From Streptococcus pneumoniae (GTDB taxonomy: Bacteria; Bacillota; Bacilli; Lactobacillales; Streptococcaceae), in contig NZ_CKYA01000002.1 of NCBI RefSeq assembly GCF_001113365.1, positions 175,312 through 239,311 on the forward strand: 64,000 nucleotides of DNA, written 5' to 3'. Below are positions 42,701 to 50,785 of the stretch, piece by piece. Numbering within the stretch: the first letter of the stretch is position 1; each line of letters begins with the position of its first letter. The translations under genes and the position numbers were made by a program. The notes under the pieces were generated by a model. It ran no database searches. It was not told where the DNA came from and saw only the letters and a list, made by a program, of their open reading frames with translations.

Positions 42701-45700
42701 TACTTCGACTTCTTATACATCTAAGATGAATACAACTGTAGACTTAGTAGACCGCAGTTTGGACGGAGTAAGTACGGTAACAACTAATGCTCATGTGACA
42801 GTAGCTGATGCAGAAGATGACTCACTTCCATCTACAAGTGATGCTGAGAAAGCTTTCAAGACTAGTCACAATACCAAGATAACAACTATTACAGTAACTG
42901 ATCCAAATGGTGGGGTGGTTGCATCTTACACAAAGACTGGTGATGCTCATAATTACCCAGATGCAACAAGCTTAAAATTGACAGAAGTTGGTGTTTATAC
43001 GGTTACAGTAGATGTTATGGATAGTAATACTAACCTAGTCGATGAGACAAACGTGGGTGAGACAACAGCGGGTACAGATCATGGTGCAAACACATCCACG
43101 GCAAGAACAGTCTACACTATTACTGTTACTCCTCTGGATATAGAGGGTCAACCTACGAAATCATTGGCTATTCAAGGGGAACCACAAACAGGTGACCCAA
43201 CATTTGAGTTTAAAACAGATGTCGAAACTGAGAAAAAGATTGATCAGGGAACAAAACTCTATAGCCTTGAAGGAGCGATAGATGGCTCTGTAACGGCTAC
43301 AAAAGATGGTAAGACAATAGGTACTTACAAGATTGATAAAGATACAGGATTGGTCACTTTCACTCCTGAAAAAGACTTTACAGGGGAAGCACCAGCAGTT
43401 ACAGTACGTTTGACAGTAACATTTTCTAATGATACTACTGGCAACCCACTCACTGCAACTGCGACAGCTACCTACACCCCAACAGTTATTCCAGTAACTC
43501 CAAGCTCTGAAGCTTCTAAGACAACTGGGCCGCAAGGACAAGCCCAGACTTCAGTTATTAAGTATGACACTGCAGATACAGACGCTAGCACTGTGAACTT
43601 TACTAAAGGTAGTGCTATGGTTGAAAATGTTGAGGAGTCTGTTGAGTTAGATAAGGGAACGGTAACGCTTCTTGATGCCAATGGAGCAGAAACTACAACT
43701 GTCACAGTGGCCAATCAAGGTACCTACAGTCTAAACAAAGACACCAACACCATCACCTTCCAACCTCTTTCAAGTTTCGTAGGAAAGGCAACTCCAGTAA
43801 CAGTTCAAGTGAAGGATGACAACGGAACAGCGACAACAACGACTTACACTCCAACGGTAACAGATGTGACCATGACATCTGAAAATGCAACATCGACTGG
43901 TATTCAAGGGGCTACTCAAAGTGGAACTCCAACCTTTAAGACTTCAGACAAGAGTGTAACAGTTGTGAAGCATCAGTTGATTTCTCCAGAAACGAATCAA
44001 GCAACTACAAGTGTTACGATTCAAGGTGAAGGAACATACACAATTGAACCAACAACAGGTCTTGTGACCTTCGTACCAGATCCATCATACAAAAAGAAAG
44101 GGACAGGTGTTACTGTTCAAGCAACGGACTCAAATGGTGAAACCTCAACCGCTACCTACACTCCGACAGTTACTCCAGTTTCTCTAACGTCGACTGATGT
44201 GACATCGAAAGATATTCAAGGGGCAGAACAAGAAGGAACTCCAACCTTTGCCTTGTCAAATGGAGCAGAAGCAACAACGACTATCACAGGCTATAAACTT
44301 GTGGATCCAACTACAGGCCAAGCGACAGATGAAACATCTGTAGTTGTTCAATCAGTTGGTAAGTATACAATTGATTCAACGACAGGTAAAGTAACCTTCC
44401 AACCAGATGGTGCGTACAAGGGGACACCAGATGCCATCAAAGTTGAAGCAACTGCGACTGTTAAAAATGCCAAGAATGAAACTGCAAGCATTACGAAAGA
44501 AGCTACCTACACCCCAACAGTTATTCCAGTAACACCAAGCTCTGAAGCTTCAGAGACAACTGGTCCGCAAGGACAAGCCCAGACTTCAGTTATTAAGTAT
44601 GACACTGCAGATACAGACGCTAGCACTGTGAACTTTACTAAAGGTAGTGCTATGGTTGAAACTGTTGCGAAGTCTGTTGAGCTAGATAAAGGAACGGTAA
44701 CGCTTCTTGATGCCAATGGAGCAGAAACTACAACTGTCACAGTGGCCGATCAAGGTACCTACAGTCTAAACAAAGACACCAACACCATCACCTTCCAACC
44801 TCTTTCAAACTTTGTAGGCAAGGCAACTCCAGTAACAGTTCAAGTGAAAGATGCCAACGGAACAGCTACAACAACGACTTACACTCCAACGGTAACAGCT
44901 GTAACTCCAACAGGTGCTTCATCGGTTACTGAAGGAGCTCGTGGAACTATTCAAACATCTCCTGTAGTATTTGATACGCCAGATCAAGATAATACAACAG
45001 TAAACTTTAATAAAGGTCATGAAAAAGTTGGACTTGATAAGTCTACTCTGACATTAGTTGATAAAACTGGTAAAGAAGTGAAAGAAGTTGTAGTTCCAGG
45101 AGAAGGAACATATGTACTTAAGGATGGAGTCGTTGAATTTACACCAGAAAAAGATTTCGTAGGCAAGGCAACTCCAGTAACAGTTCAAGTGAAAGACGTC
45201 AATGGTAAGGTGGTTTCTGAAACTTATACTCCAACTGTGCGTCCTGTAACGGAGTTTAAAGACACAGATGGGAATGTTGTTTCAGGAAGTACTACAGAAG
45301 ATGGCAAGGTTGATAAGAAGGACTTCCCAGGTTATAGATTTGTTGAAACTAAAGTTGATGGCAAGGGTAATACTACTCATATCTATGAAAAAGTAACAAC
45401 AACATTCAAGGATAAGGAAGGCAATCTTATTACTGTTGATAAAGACAACAACCCTGTGAAATCAACAGAAAAAGGAGAAATCCCAGCTAAAACGATCCCA
45501 GGTTATAAATTTGTAGAGACTAAGAAACTTCCAAACGGAGATATCGAACACATCTACGAAAAAGTAACAACAACATTCAAGGATAAGGAAGGCAATCTTA
45601 TTACTGTTGATAAAGACAACAACCCTGTGAAATCAACAGAAGAAGGAGAAACTCCGGCTAAAACGATCCCAGGTTATAAATTCGTAGAGACTAAGAAACT

Positions 45701-46628
45701 TCCAAACGGAGATATCGAACACATCTACGAAAAAGTAACAACTTCATTCAAAGATAAAGAAGGCAAAGAGATTCCAAACTATCCAAGTGAGCCAGGCACA
45801 GTAGATAAGAAAGACATCCCAGAATACAGATTCGTAGAAACTAAGAAATTACCAAATGGTGATACAGAACATATCTACGAAAAAGTAAGTACCTTCTTCA
45901 AAGATAAAGAAGGCAAAGAGATTCCAAACTATCCAAGTGAGCCAGGTACAGTCGATAAGAAAGATATTCCAGAATACAGATTCGTAGAAACGAAGAAATT
46001 ACCAAATGGTGATACAGAACATATCTACGAAAAAGTAAGTACCTTCTTCAAAGATAAAGAAGGAAACGAAATTCCTAACTATCCAAGTGAACCGGGAACA
46101 ATAGATAAGAAAGACATCCCAGGCTACCGCTTCGTAGAGACTAAGAAACTGTCAAATGGAGATACTGTTCATGTTTATGAAAAAGTAACACCACCAGCTC
46201 CAGCACCTTCACCTGTTCCTCAACCAAATCCAGGTAAGCAACATACAACTACTTGGACTGATGAGAATGGAAATCCATTGAAACCAACTGAGCCAGGTTC
46301 TAAAGAACCGGGAACAATTTCAGGTTACGAATATGTGAAGACTGTGACAGATTCAAATGGAAATATCAGACATATCTTCCGCAAAGTTGAGATGCCAACT
46401 CCAACACCGGTTGAACCGACTCAACCAGCACAACCGGTAGAGCCAGCAACTCCAGCAATACCTGAACAGCCAGCTAAGCCTCAAATGCCAGCAACACCTA
46501 AATATGTTGATGGTCAAAAAGAATTGCCTAACACAGGTACAGAAGCTAACGCTAGTCTTGCAGCGCTTGGACTTCTTGGAGCCCTAAGTGGATTTGGACT
46601 TCTTGCTCGCAAGAAAAAAGAAGACTAA
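39741..46628 (+). CDS. Giant LPXTG surface fibril protein with YSIRK signal, CshA-type and MucBP-like repeats
   Basis: 2295 residues from the ATG at 39741 (AAGGAGG 10 nt before; an in-frame TTG at 39732 is less likely). Order: YSIRK-type signal (RKYSFGAASVAIAAGLMFLG); Ser/Thr-rich stretch; helical FIVAR-like segment (about 115-285); non-repetitive adhesive region (about 285-1130); six CshA-type fibril repeats of about 105-125 residues (1133-1835), each ending in TYTPTV; seven MucBP-like repeats (1835-2195, motif GY(R/K)FVETKKLPNGDxEHIYEKV); Pro-rich spacer; LPNTG, hydrophobic helix and RKKKED tail. Sortase A should anchor it. It probably mediates adhesion to host or partner bacteria; the ligand is unknown. 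Tandem repeats make copy number prone to change. Confidence 0.92.
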   Translation: MKRGQQDFRTERYLRYGIRKYSFGAASVAIAAGLMFLGTGAVSATEVEGVNETSSTTTPTPPIGDEGANHGANSSKSTTYDAEPVLTRDASEDTASSQASDENTEAAATESSTETVADKTELQSKILTLRTAIQSATKGTDSLALDFANQTLTSAQAVLEAKPSQEEVAQQVQALTNAITVIAEASSQAQANQVDTAETNQSSEKVELEKRVSEADVTNRLANSFLEKEANDSSLSEDVKSAIRAAIASNAAKIAEAKAALANGDASVQALNQSMAELKSSIEAVYVTLRKTGKEEFSVSLADTPLAGGVIVQPNAKDYISIPQGDGTYKIVSTATTEASATGKDIYTFGATAATNGDVSTDRISGDITTLEAVVYSHQRTGTDTNPGNSGSGNNNKGRVDFPLTKEQAEALAAEAPLWKGKLRADGSTISTYNNRVFGSGGGYEYLATHIYHYVYEQGTDRVYIEKIKGRFSVTEKAATAGWVVSKVEPTNLPTGLTYNAATDTIQGKIVTDGLANGVYDTRMYVTYTNTQTNATVRAVYRNLRGGWIGWQDTTPPNIGTNGEVFEGKVGESSFTNEQGHSTNSIDIHYSDTSGSRAMSGGANVSYTLADGTDVTVRNQYGPSTTGISGNIVTATGTARAVDTEIPGLTYALDGSKSLTSPDGETTGYTGKALISGTPTEAGIYYVTAYAKDWNQPTGANGWTTQGQETRAGITVKVAPKIDVLNIAAYGTEVPVTISKGATYAKVTMPDGSVTALENREGKWYVAAEGTTNTAVTAGELVGTVGEQFKLKVTSEMTATAGVNKISVYAKTEAVTASLMRSSVTLQDNDNSSHVATLNKTSGRWELPAEYATVRTDHGDGTYDVTNREVYTSVQADGSIKFYIYAYNRSYDATGKVTAVNDVTRKETVYARENTLATTVGNGTYVTVSYDKATNTWSSSDKSVVTATKTDADHWEVSTSSGFSGVVKATTAESTDEATIINRKPTVTSTSYTSKMNTTVDLVDRSLDGVSTVTTNAHVTVADAEDDSLPSTSDAEKAFKTSHNTKITTITVTDPNGGVVASYTKTGDAHNYPDATSLKLTEVGVYTVTVDVMDSNTNLVDETNVGETTAGTDHGANTSTARTVYTITVTPLDIEGQPTKSLAIQGEPQTGDPTFEFKTDVETEKKIDQGTKLYSLEGAIDGSVTATKDGKTIGTYKIDKDTGLVTFTPEKDFTGEAPAVTVRLTVTFSNDTTGNPLTATATATYTPTVIPVTPSSEASKTTGPQGQAQTSVIKYDTADTDASTVNFTKGSAMVENVEESVELDKGTVTLLDANGAETTTVTVANQGTYSLNKDTNTITFQPLSSFVGKATPVTVQVKDDNGTATTTTYTPTVTDVTMTSENATSTGIQGATQSGTPTFKTSDKSVTVVKHQLISPETNQATTSVTIQGEGTYTIEPTTGLVTFVPDPSYKKKGTGVTVQATDSNGETSTATYTPTVTPVSLTSTDVTSKDIQGAEQEGTPTFALSNGAEATTTITGYKLVDPTTGQATDETSVVVQSVGKYTIDSTTGKVTFQPDGAYKGTPDAIKVEATATVKNAKNETASITKEATYTPTVIPVTPSSEASETTGPQGQAQTSVIKYDTADTDASTVNFTKGSAMVETVAKSVELDKGTVTLLDANGAETTTVTVADQGTYSLNKDTNTITFQPLSNFVGKATPVTVQVKDANGTATTTTYTPTVTAVTPTGASSVTEGARGTIQTSPVVFDTPDQDNTTVNFNKGHEKVGLDKSTLTLVDKTGKEVKEVVVPGEGTYVLKDGVVEFTPEKDFVGKATPVTVQVKDVNGKVVSETYTPTVRPVTEFKDTDGNVVSGSTTEDGKVDKKDFPGYRFVETKVDGKGNTTHIYEKVTTTFKDKEGNLITVDKDNNPVKSTEKGEIPAKTIPGYKFVETKKLPNGDIEHIYEKVTTTFKDKEGNLITVDKDNNPVKSTEEGETPAKTIPGYKFVETKKLPNGDIEHIYEKVTTSFKDKEGKEIPNYPSEPGTVDKKDIPEYRFVETKKLPNGDTEHIYEKVSTFFKDKEGKEIPNYPSEPGTVDKKDIPEYRFVETKKLPNGDTEHIYEKVSTFFKDKEGNEIPNYPSEPGTIDKKDIPGYRFVETKKLSNGDTVHVYEKVTPPAPAPSPVPQPNPGKQHTTTWTDENGNPLKPTEPGSKEPGTISGYEYVKTVTDSNGNIRHIFRKVEMPTPTPVEPTQPAQPVEPATPAIPEQPAKPQMPATPKYVDGQKELPNTGTEANASLAALGLLGALSGFGLLARKKKED
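43480..44898 (+). repeat. Near-identical long direct repeats within the CshA region
   Basis: The second and fifth CshA-type repeats (about 43480-43860 and 44518-44898) are almost the same at DNA level over some 380 bp, while the two repeats between them differ strongly. This indicates recent duplication or gene conversion. Confidence 0.85.
45240..46190 (+). repeat. Tandem MucBP-like repeats
   Basis: Six tandem modules of about 50-57 codons, each ending HIYEKV or HVYEKV, plus a diverged seventh at about 46230-46390. Modules 2 and 3 share one form (NLITVDKDNNP), modules 4 to 6 another (EIPNYPSEPGT). Confidence 0.9.
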
Positions 46629-46730
46629 TCTTTCTCATGGGTATAATTTGTTTGTAATGAACAGATTGTCCTTAATGAGGATGGGCAAAAACTTCATTTC
46701 AGGATAAAATGAAGTAAATATTCCCACAAT

Positions 46731-46778
46731 AAAACGCATAGTATCAAGTTTTTCAAGACCTGATATTATGCGTTTTTT
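46731..46778 (+). terminator. Terminator of the LPXTG gene
   Basis: AAAACGCATAGTATCA (46731-46746) pairs with TGATATTATGCGTTTT (46761-46776), followed by T residues. The same CGCATAGTATCAAG core recurs at 63808. Confidence 0.85.
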
Positions 46779-46811
46779 TAATTTTAAAGACTTTTTCGGC
46801 CTCACTTATTG

Positions 46812-46918
46812 TATAGTGAAATGAGATAAAAAATGGACAAATTGATTGGGGGATTTAAACCAACTTATAACAATGTTTTAGAAAACTCGGCGGACTATTC
46901 CAGATTCAATCAACTATA
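46812..46918 (+). repeat. RUP element, diverged
   Basis: Exactly 107 bp between terminal TATAGT and ACTATA. Its interior (GGACAAATTGATTGGGGG, then AACAATGTTTTAGAA, then GACTATTCCAGATTCAATC) matches the RUP repeat as I remember it. RUP is thought to be mobilised in trans by an IS630-family transposase. Confidence 0.8.
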
Positions 46919-47082
46919 ATGTTAAAAGTTATTGGACCTGTAGAGGTTCTACAATCTCGTCATTTTGAGTCTAAAAAGAGAATGGTTTCCATGATTTTAT
47001 TGCTTCTCTCTACAAACGTGAGCTTGTGCATGAGTCGAACGTTGGGGAGCTCCTCGATATGTTAGAGGATTGGGAGTTTTAA
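46919..47082 (+). pseudogene. Coding remnant, unidentified
   Basis: One frame reads MLKVIGPVEVLQSRHFESKKRM; from about 46981 another frame reads NGFHDFIASLYKRELVHESN and ends LLDMLEDWEF at a TAA (47082). The two look like pieces of one protein joined by a frameshift. I do not recognise the family. Confidence 0.4.
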
Positions 47083-47130
47083 AAAATCCTTGTTTATGCT
47101 TTTTCATATGCAATTGATTTACAGTAGATA

Positions 47131-47160
47131 AAAAGACTGAGAGCTTACTTCTCAGTCTTG
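47131..47160 (-). terminator. Terminator after the toxin remnant
   Basis: On the minus strand AAGACTGAGA pairs with TCTCAGTCTT, followed by TTTT. It overlaps the stop codon of the toxin remnant. Confidence 0.75.
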
Positions 47161-47379
47161 TATATGTTGAAAGAGGTGGTCGAGTTGGTTTAGGTAGTCG
47201 GTGCGTGAGTTGATAATTCTCAGGATATGAACTTCTTTTTCATGAATGAGGTAAAAGAGCAGGTATTGTTTAGAGACAATCATTCTGAGAGTATTTCCTG
47301 GATAGAGGGAGTATCCGATTTTATGATCAAAGTTAATACCGCCCTCTGGTGAGAAGGTGAGTAGGTTGGTAATTTAAAC
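47152..47379 (-). pseudogene. N-terminally truncated RelE/ParE-like toxin
   Basis: The minus strand encodes FDHKIGYSLYPGNTLRMI, then FYLIHEKEVHILRI and NSRTDYLNQLDHLF, ending at 47152. This is the C-terminal half of a RelE/ParE-superfamily mRNA-interferase or gyrase-poison fold. The frame has no start codon (a TAA precedes it at about 47377), and neither the N-terminal third nor an antitoxin gene is present. The rest of 46629-47597 contains the RUP, a terminator and another fragment. Confidence 0.7.
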
Positions 47380-47597
47380 TATTAAACAGAATTTTTGATT
47401 AAAAGTAGTATTTTAAGAGAAAAATTTTCAATTTCACAAATTTTAGGCAAACGCTTGCATTCTAGTTTTTATTGGACTATAATAGGTTGGTATAAAGCTT
47501 TCTGTAATAATAAAATGTAGAAGGTGTAGAAAGTAAGGATTTAGAATACTTGTGTTTGAAAATACGATTTTCTATTCCTTACGATAGGGAGATAGAT

Positions 47598-48590
47598 ATG
47601 GCAATGATAGAAGTGGAACATCTTCAGAAAAATTTTGTGAAGACTGTTAAGGAACCGGGCTTGAAGGGGGCTTTGCGCTCCTTTATTCATCCTGAAAAGC
47701 AAACCTTTGAAGCGGTCAAGGATTTGACCTTTGAGGTTCCCAAGGGGCAGATTTTAGGTTTTATCGGGGCCAATGGTGCTGGGAAGTCGACAACTATCAA
47801 AATGCTGACAGGGATTTTAAAACCGACATCTGGTTTTTGTCGGATTAACGGCAAGATTCCGCAGGACAATCGCCAAGATTATGTCAAGGATATTGGAGTG
47901 GTCTTTGGGCAAAGAACCCAGCTATGGTGGGATTTGGCTCTGCAAGAGACCTACACGGTCTTAAAAGAGATTTACGATGTGCCAGACTCGCTCTTCCATA
48001 AGCGGATGGACTTTTTGAATGAAGTCTTAGATTTGAAAGACTTTATCAAGGATCCCGTGCGGACTCTTTCACTGGGGCAACGGATGCGGGCGGACATTGC
48101 AGCTTCCTTGCTTCACAATCCTAAGGTTCTCTTTTTAGATGAGCCGACCATTGGTCTGGATGTTTCGGTCAAGGACAACATTCGTCGGGCTATCACCCAG
48201 ATTAATCAGGAGGAAGAGACAACCATTCTTTTGACCACTCACGACCTGAGCGATATTGAGCAACTCTGTGATCGGATTTTTATGATTGACAAGGGGCAGG
48301 AGATTTTTGATGGGACGGTTAGCCAGCTTAAGGATACATTTGGTAAGATGAAGACGCTCTCCTTTGAACTGCTACCAGGTCAAAGTCATCTAGTTTCTCA
48401 CTATGAAGGCTTTTCGGATATGACAATTGATAGACAGGGGAATAGCCTCAACATTGAATTCGATAGTTCTCGCTACCAGTCAGCTGACATTATCAAGCAA
48501 ACCTTGTCTGATTTTGAAATCCGCGATTTGAAGATGGTGGATACGGATATTGAGGATATTATCCGTCGCTTCTATCGAAAGGAGCTCTAA
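47598..48590 (+). CDS. ABC-2 type transporter ATP-binding protein
   Basis: 330 residues from the ATG at 47598 (ribosome site aggGAGata); earlier in-frame starts are less likely. Walker A GANGAGKST (about 58), the Q-loop area VFGQRTQLWWDL, signature LSLGQRMR, Walker B VLFLDEPTIGLD and switch TTHDLSD. The C-terminal 80 residues form the extra domain seen in exporter ATPases of this group (COG4586). It works with the two downstream membrane proteins as an exporter of unknown substrate. Confidence 0.9.
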   Translation: MAMIEVEHLQKNFVKTVKEPGLKGALRSFIHPEKQTFEAVKDLTFEVPKGQILGFIGANGAGKSTTIKMLTGILKPTSGFCRINGKIPQDNRQDYVKDIGVVFGQRTQLWWDLALQETYTVLKEIYDVPDSLFHKRMDFLNEVLDLKDFIKDPVRTLSLGQRMRADIAASLLHNPKVLFLDEPTIGLDVSVKDNIRRAITQINQEEETTILLTTHDLSDIEQLCDRIFMIDKGQEIFDGTVSQLKDTFGKMKTLSFELLPGQSHLVSHYEGFSDMTIDRQGNSLNIEFDSSRYQSADIIKQTLSDFEIRDLKMVDTDIEDIIRRFYRKEL

Positions 48591-48591
48591 G

Positions 48592-49410
48592 ATGGTTAAA
48601 TTGTGGAGACGTTATAAACCCTTTATCAATGCAGGTGTTCAGGAGTTGATTACCTATCGAGTCAACTTTATTCTTTATCGGATTGGGGATGTCATGGGGG
48701 CTTTTGTAGCCTTTTATCTCTGGAAGGCAGTCTTTGATTCCTCCCAGGAGTCTTTGATTCAGGGCTTCAGTATGGCGGATATCACCCTTTACATCATCAT
48801 GAGTTTTGTGACCAATCTTCTGACTAGATCCGATTCTTCCTTTATGATTGGGGAGGAGGTCAAGGATGGCTCCATTATCATGCGCTTGTTGAGACCGGTG
48901 CATTTTGCAGCCTCTTACCTCTTTACCGAGCTTGGGTCCAAGTGGTTGATTTTTATCAGCGTTGGATTTCCATTTTTAAGTGTCATTGTTTTGATGAAAA
49001 TCTTATCTGGGCAAGGGATTGTAGAAGTGCTGGGCTTAACTTTCCTATATCTTTTTAGCTTAACACTGGCCTATCTGATTAACTTTTTCTTTAATATCTG
49101 CTTTGGATTTTCTGCCTTTGTGTTTAAAAATCTTTGGGGTTCCAACCTACTTAAGACTTCCATAGTGGCCTTTATGTCTGGAAGTTTGATTCCCTTGGCT
49201 TTCTTTCCAAAGCTTGTTGCAGATATTCTCTCCTTCCTGCCTTTTTCATCCTTGATTTATACCCCAGTTATGATTATTGTTGGGAAATACGATGCCAGTC
49301 AGATGCTTCAAGCGCTCGCTTTGCAGTTCTTCTGGCTCTTAGTGATGGTGGGCTTGTCTCAGTTGATTTGGAAACGAGTCCAGTCATTCATTACCATTCA
49401 GGGAGGTTAG
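48592..49410 (+). CDS. ABC-2 type permease (first)
   Basis: 272 residues, six predicted membrane helices, COG4587-like (ABC2_membrane_6). The ATG follows the ATPase stop by one base, so it is translationally coupled. It starts MVKLWRRYKPFINAGVQELITYRVN, a cytosolic interface helix typical of this family. Channel partner of the next gene product. Confidence 0.88.
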   Translation: MVKLWRRYKPFINAGVQELITYRVNFILYRIGDVMGAFVAFYLWKAVFDSSQESLIQGFSMADITLYIIMSFVTNLLTRSDSSFMIGEEVKDGSIIMRLLRPVHFAASYLFTELGSKWLIFISVGFPFLSVIVLMKILSGQGIVEVLGLTFLYLFSLTLAYLINFFFNICFGFSAFVFKNLWGSNLLKTSIVAFMSGSLIPLAFFPKLVADILSFLPFSSLIYTPVMIIVGKYDASQMLQALALQFFWLLVMVGLSQLIWKRVQSFITIQGG

Positions 49411-49411
49411 T

Positions 49412-50197
49412 ATGAAAAAATATCAACGCATGCATCTGATTTTTATTAGACAATACATCAAACAAATTATGGAATACAAGGTGGATTTTGTAGTTGGTGT
49501 TCTGGGAGTTTTTCTGACCCAAGGCTTGAACCTCTTGTTTCTCAATGTCATCTTTCAACATATTCCATACCTAGAAGGTTGGACCTTTCAAGAGATCGCC
49601 TTTATCTATGGTTTTTCCTTGATTCCTAAGGGCTTGGACCATCTCTTTTTTGACAATCTCTGGGCTCTGGGACAGCGCTTGGTGCGAAAAGGAGAGTTTG
49701 ACAAGTATCTGACTCGTCCTATCAATCCTCTCTTCCATATTTTAGTTGAGACCTTTCAGATTGATGCCTTGGGTGAACTTTTGGTCGGTGGAATTTTACT
49801 AGCGACAACAGTATCAAGCATTGCTTGGACTCTTCCAAAATTCCTGCTTTTCCTAGTCTGCATTCCTTTTGCGACCTTGATTTATACTTCCTTGAAAATT
49901 GCGACAGCTAGTATCGCTTTTTGGACCAAACAGTCAGGCGCCATGATTTACATCTTCTATATGTTCAATGATTTTGCCAAGTACCCGATTTCGATTTACA
50001 ATTCTCTTCTTCGTTGGTTGATTAGTTTTATCGTGCCTTTTGCCTTTACGGCCTACTATCCTGCCAGCTATTTCTTGCAGGACAAGGATGTACTCTTTAA
50101 CATTGGAGGTTTGATTTTGATTTCCCTTGTCTTTTTTGGTATTTCCTTGAAACTATGGGACAGGGGCTTGGATTCTTACGAAAGTGCGGGTTCTTAA
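49412..50197 (+). CDS. ABC-2 type permease (second)
   Basis: 261 residues with about six membrane helices, COG3694-like. It begins MKKYQRMHLIFIRQYIKQIMEYKVDFVVG, parallel to the first permease. Ribosome site ggaggttag overlaps the previous stop. It ends the three-gene exporter operon. Confidence 0.88.
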   Translation: MKKYQRMHLIFIRQYIKQIMEYKVDFVVGVLGVFLTQGLNLLFLNVIFQHIPYLEGWTFQEIAFIYGFSLIPKGLDHLFFDNLWALGQRLVRKGEFDKYLTRPINPLFHILVETFQIDALGELLVGGILLATTVSSIAWTLPKFLLFLVCIPFATLIYTSLKIATASIAFWTKQSGAMIYIFYMFNDFAKYPISIYNSLLRWLISFIVPFAFTAYYPASYFLQDKDVLFNIGGLILISLVFFGISLKLWDRGLDSYESAGS

Positions 50198-50210
50198 GTT
50201 GAATACTATC

Positions 50211-50238
50211 AAAGCCTTGTCTCAAGACAGGCTTTTTT
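50211..50238 (+). terminator. Terminator of the ABC-2 operon
   Basis: AAAGCC-TTGTCT pairs with AGACA-GGCTTT (one bulged T) and is followed by TTTT. Confidence 0.75.
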
Positions 50239-50298
50239 CTAATAGAGATGAAAATTCCTTGACATCCATTCTCAGAGTGCTATACTGTAAGTGTAATC

Positions 50299-50352
50299 GC
50301 CGATTTAGCTCAGTTGGTAGAGCAAGGCACTCGTAAAGCCTAGGTCACAGGT
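50299..50352 (+). pseudogene. 3'-truncated tRNA-Thr(CGU)
   Basis: The acceptor 5' strand (GCCGATT), the D arm GCTC-AGTTGGTA-GAGC, an anticodon arm with loop CTCGTAA (anticodon CGT, 50332-50334) and the 5' strand of the T arm (ACAGG) are present. From 50353 the expected TTCGAAT, CCTGT and acceptor 3' strand are replaced by unrelated sequence. The anticodon stem has an A-A mismatch at its base next to the loop. It cannot form a tRNA. The tail at 50353-50391 is not recognised. Confidence 0.85.
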
Positions 50353-50391
50353 AGATAAACGACTGAGGATTTGAAAAAATAGATATGTAGA

Positions 50392-50427
50392 AAATAACCG
50401 TTAAGCCTCGTTCTTAGCGGTTATTTA
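50392..50427. terminator. Hairpin after the tRNA fragment, possible bidirectional terminator
   Basis: AAATAACCG (50392-50400) pairs with CGGTTATTT (50418-50426), with TAAG/CTTA extending inward. It has A-rich and T-rich flanks. Confidence 0.6.
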
Positions 50428-50574
50428 TGTTCTTTAATGGTATTGATATTACACCAATGGTATCTGTCTTTGTGATTCTGCTAGTTTTTTTAAGTTGATT
50501 GCTACTATTTTTGATGGTGTGAATGTTCTGATAATATACCCAGCTAAGTACGAAAGTTTTTGACTCTATATTTT

Positions 50575-50643
50575 TAACGTACATTAAAAAACAAATTAAT
50601 GTATGTTAATTTTTCTTGACTTAAATTTAAAAAATGATATACT
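50575..50643 (+). promoter_or_regulatory. prtA promoter with operator-like inverted repeat
   Basis: -35 TTGACT (50616-50621), 16 bp, extended -10 TGATATACT (50635-50643). Seven bases before the -35 is an inverted repeat, TAACGTACATTAA (50575-50587) and TTAATGTATGTTA (50596-50608), matching at 12 of 13 positions. The -35 region itself (TTTCTTGACTTAAATTT) resembles boxes of the SloR/ScaR/PsaR manganese repressors, and pneumococcal prtA belongs to the PsaR regulon. The leader is about 135 nt. Confidence 0.65.
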
Positions 50644-50785
50644 ATTTTTATGGAGAGCTAACAATTATATATAAATGTACTACTCTATTTCCTAGATAAT
50701 ACTTAGTAAAACTTTTTATAACAAAGGCTAGCAAAGTTAAAGTTTTCTATCTATTGGAAGTTAAATAAATATGTAAGGAATTAAA

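Noticed and set aside
45240..46190. Spaced identical blocks suggestive of an array
   Set aside because: They are in-frame protein repeats of the LPXTG protein.
46812..46918. Possible insertion-sequence end
   Set aside because: Length, termini and interior fit a RUP element; no transposase sequence is attached.
50353..50391. Possible second half of the tRNA-Thr or an intron inside it
   Set aside because: No CCTGT, T-loop or acceptor 3' strand is found before the terminator at 50392, so truncation is the simpler reading.
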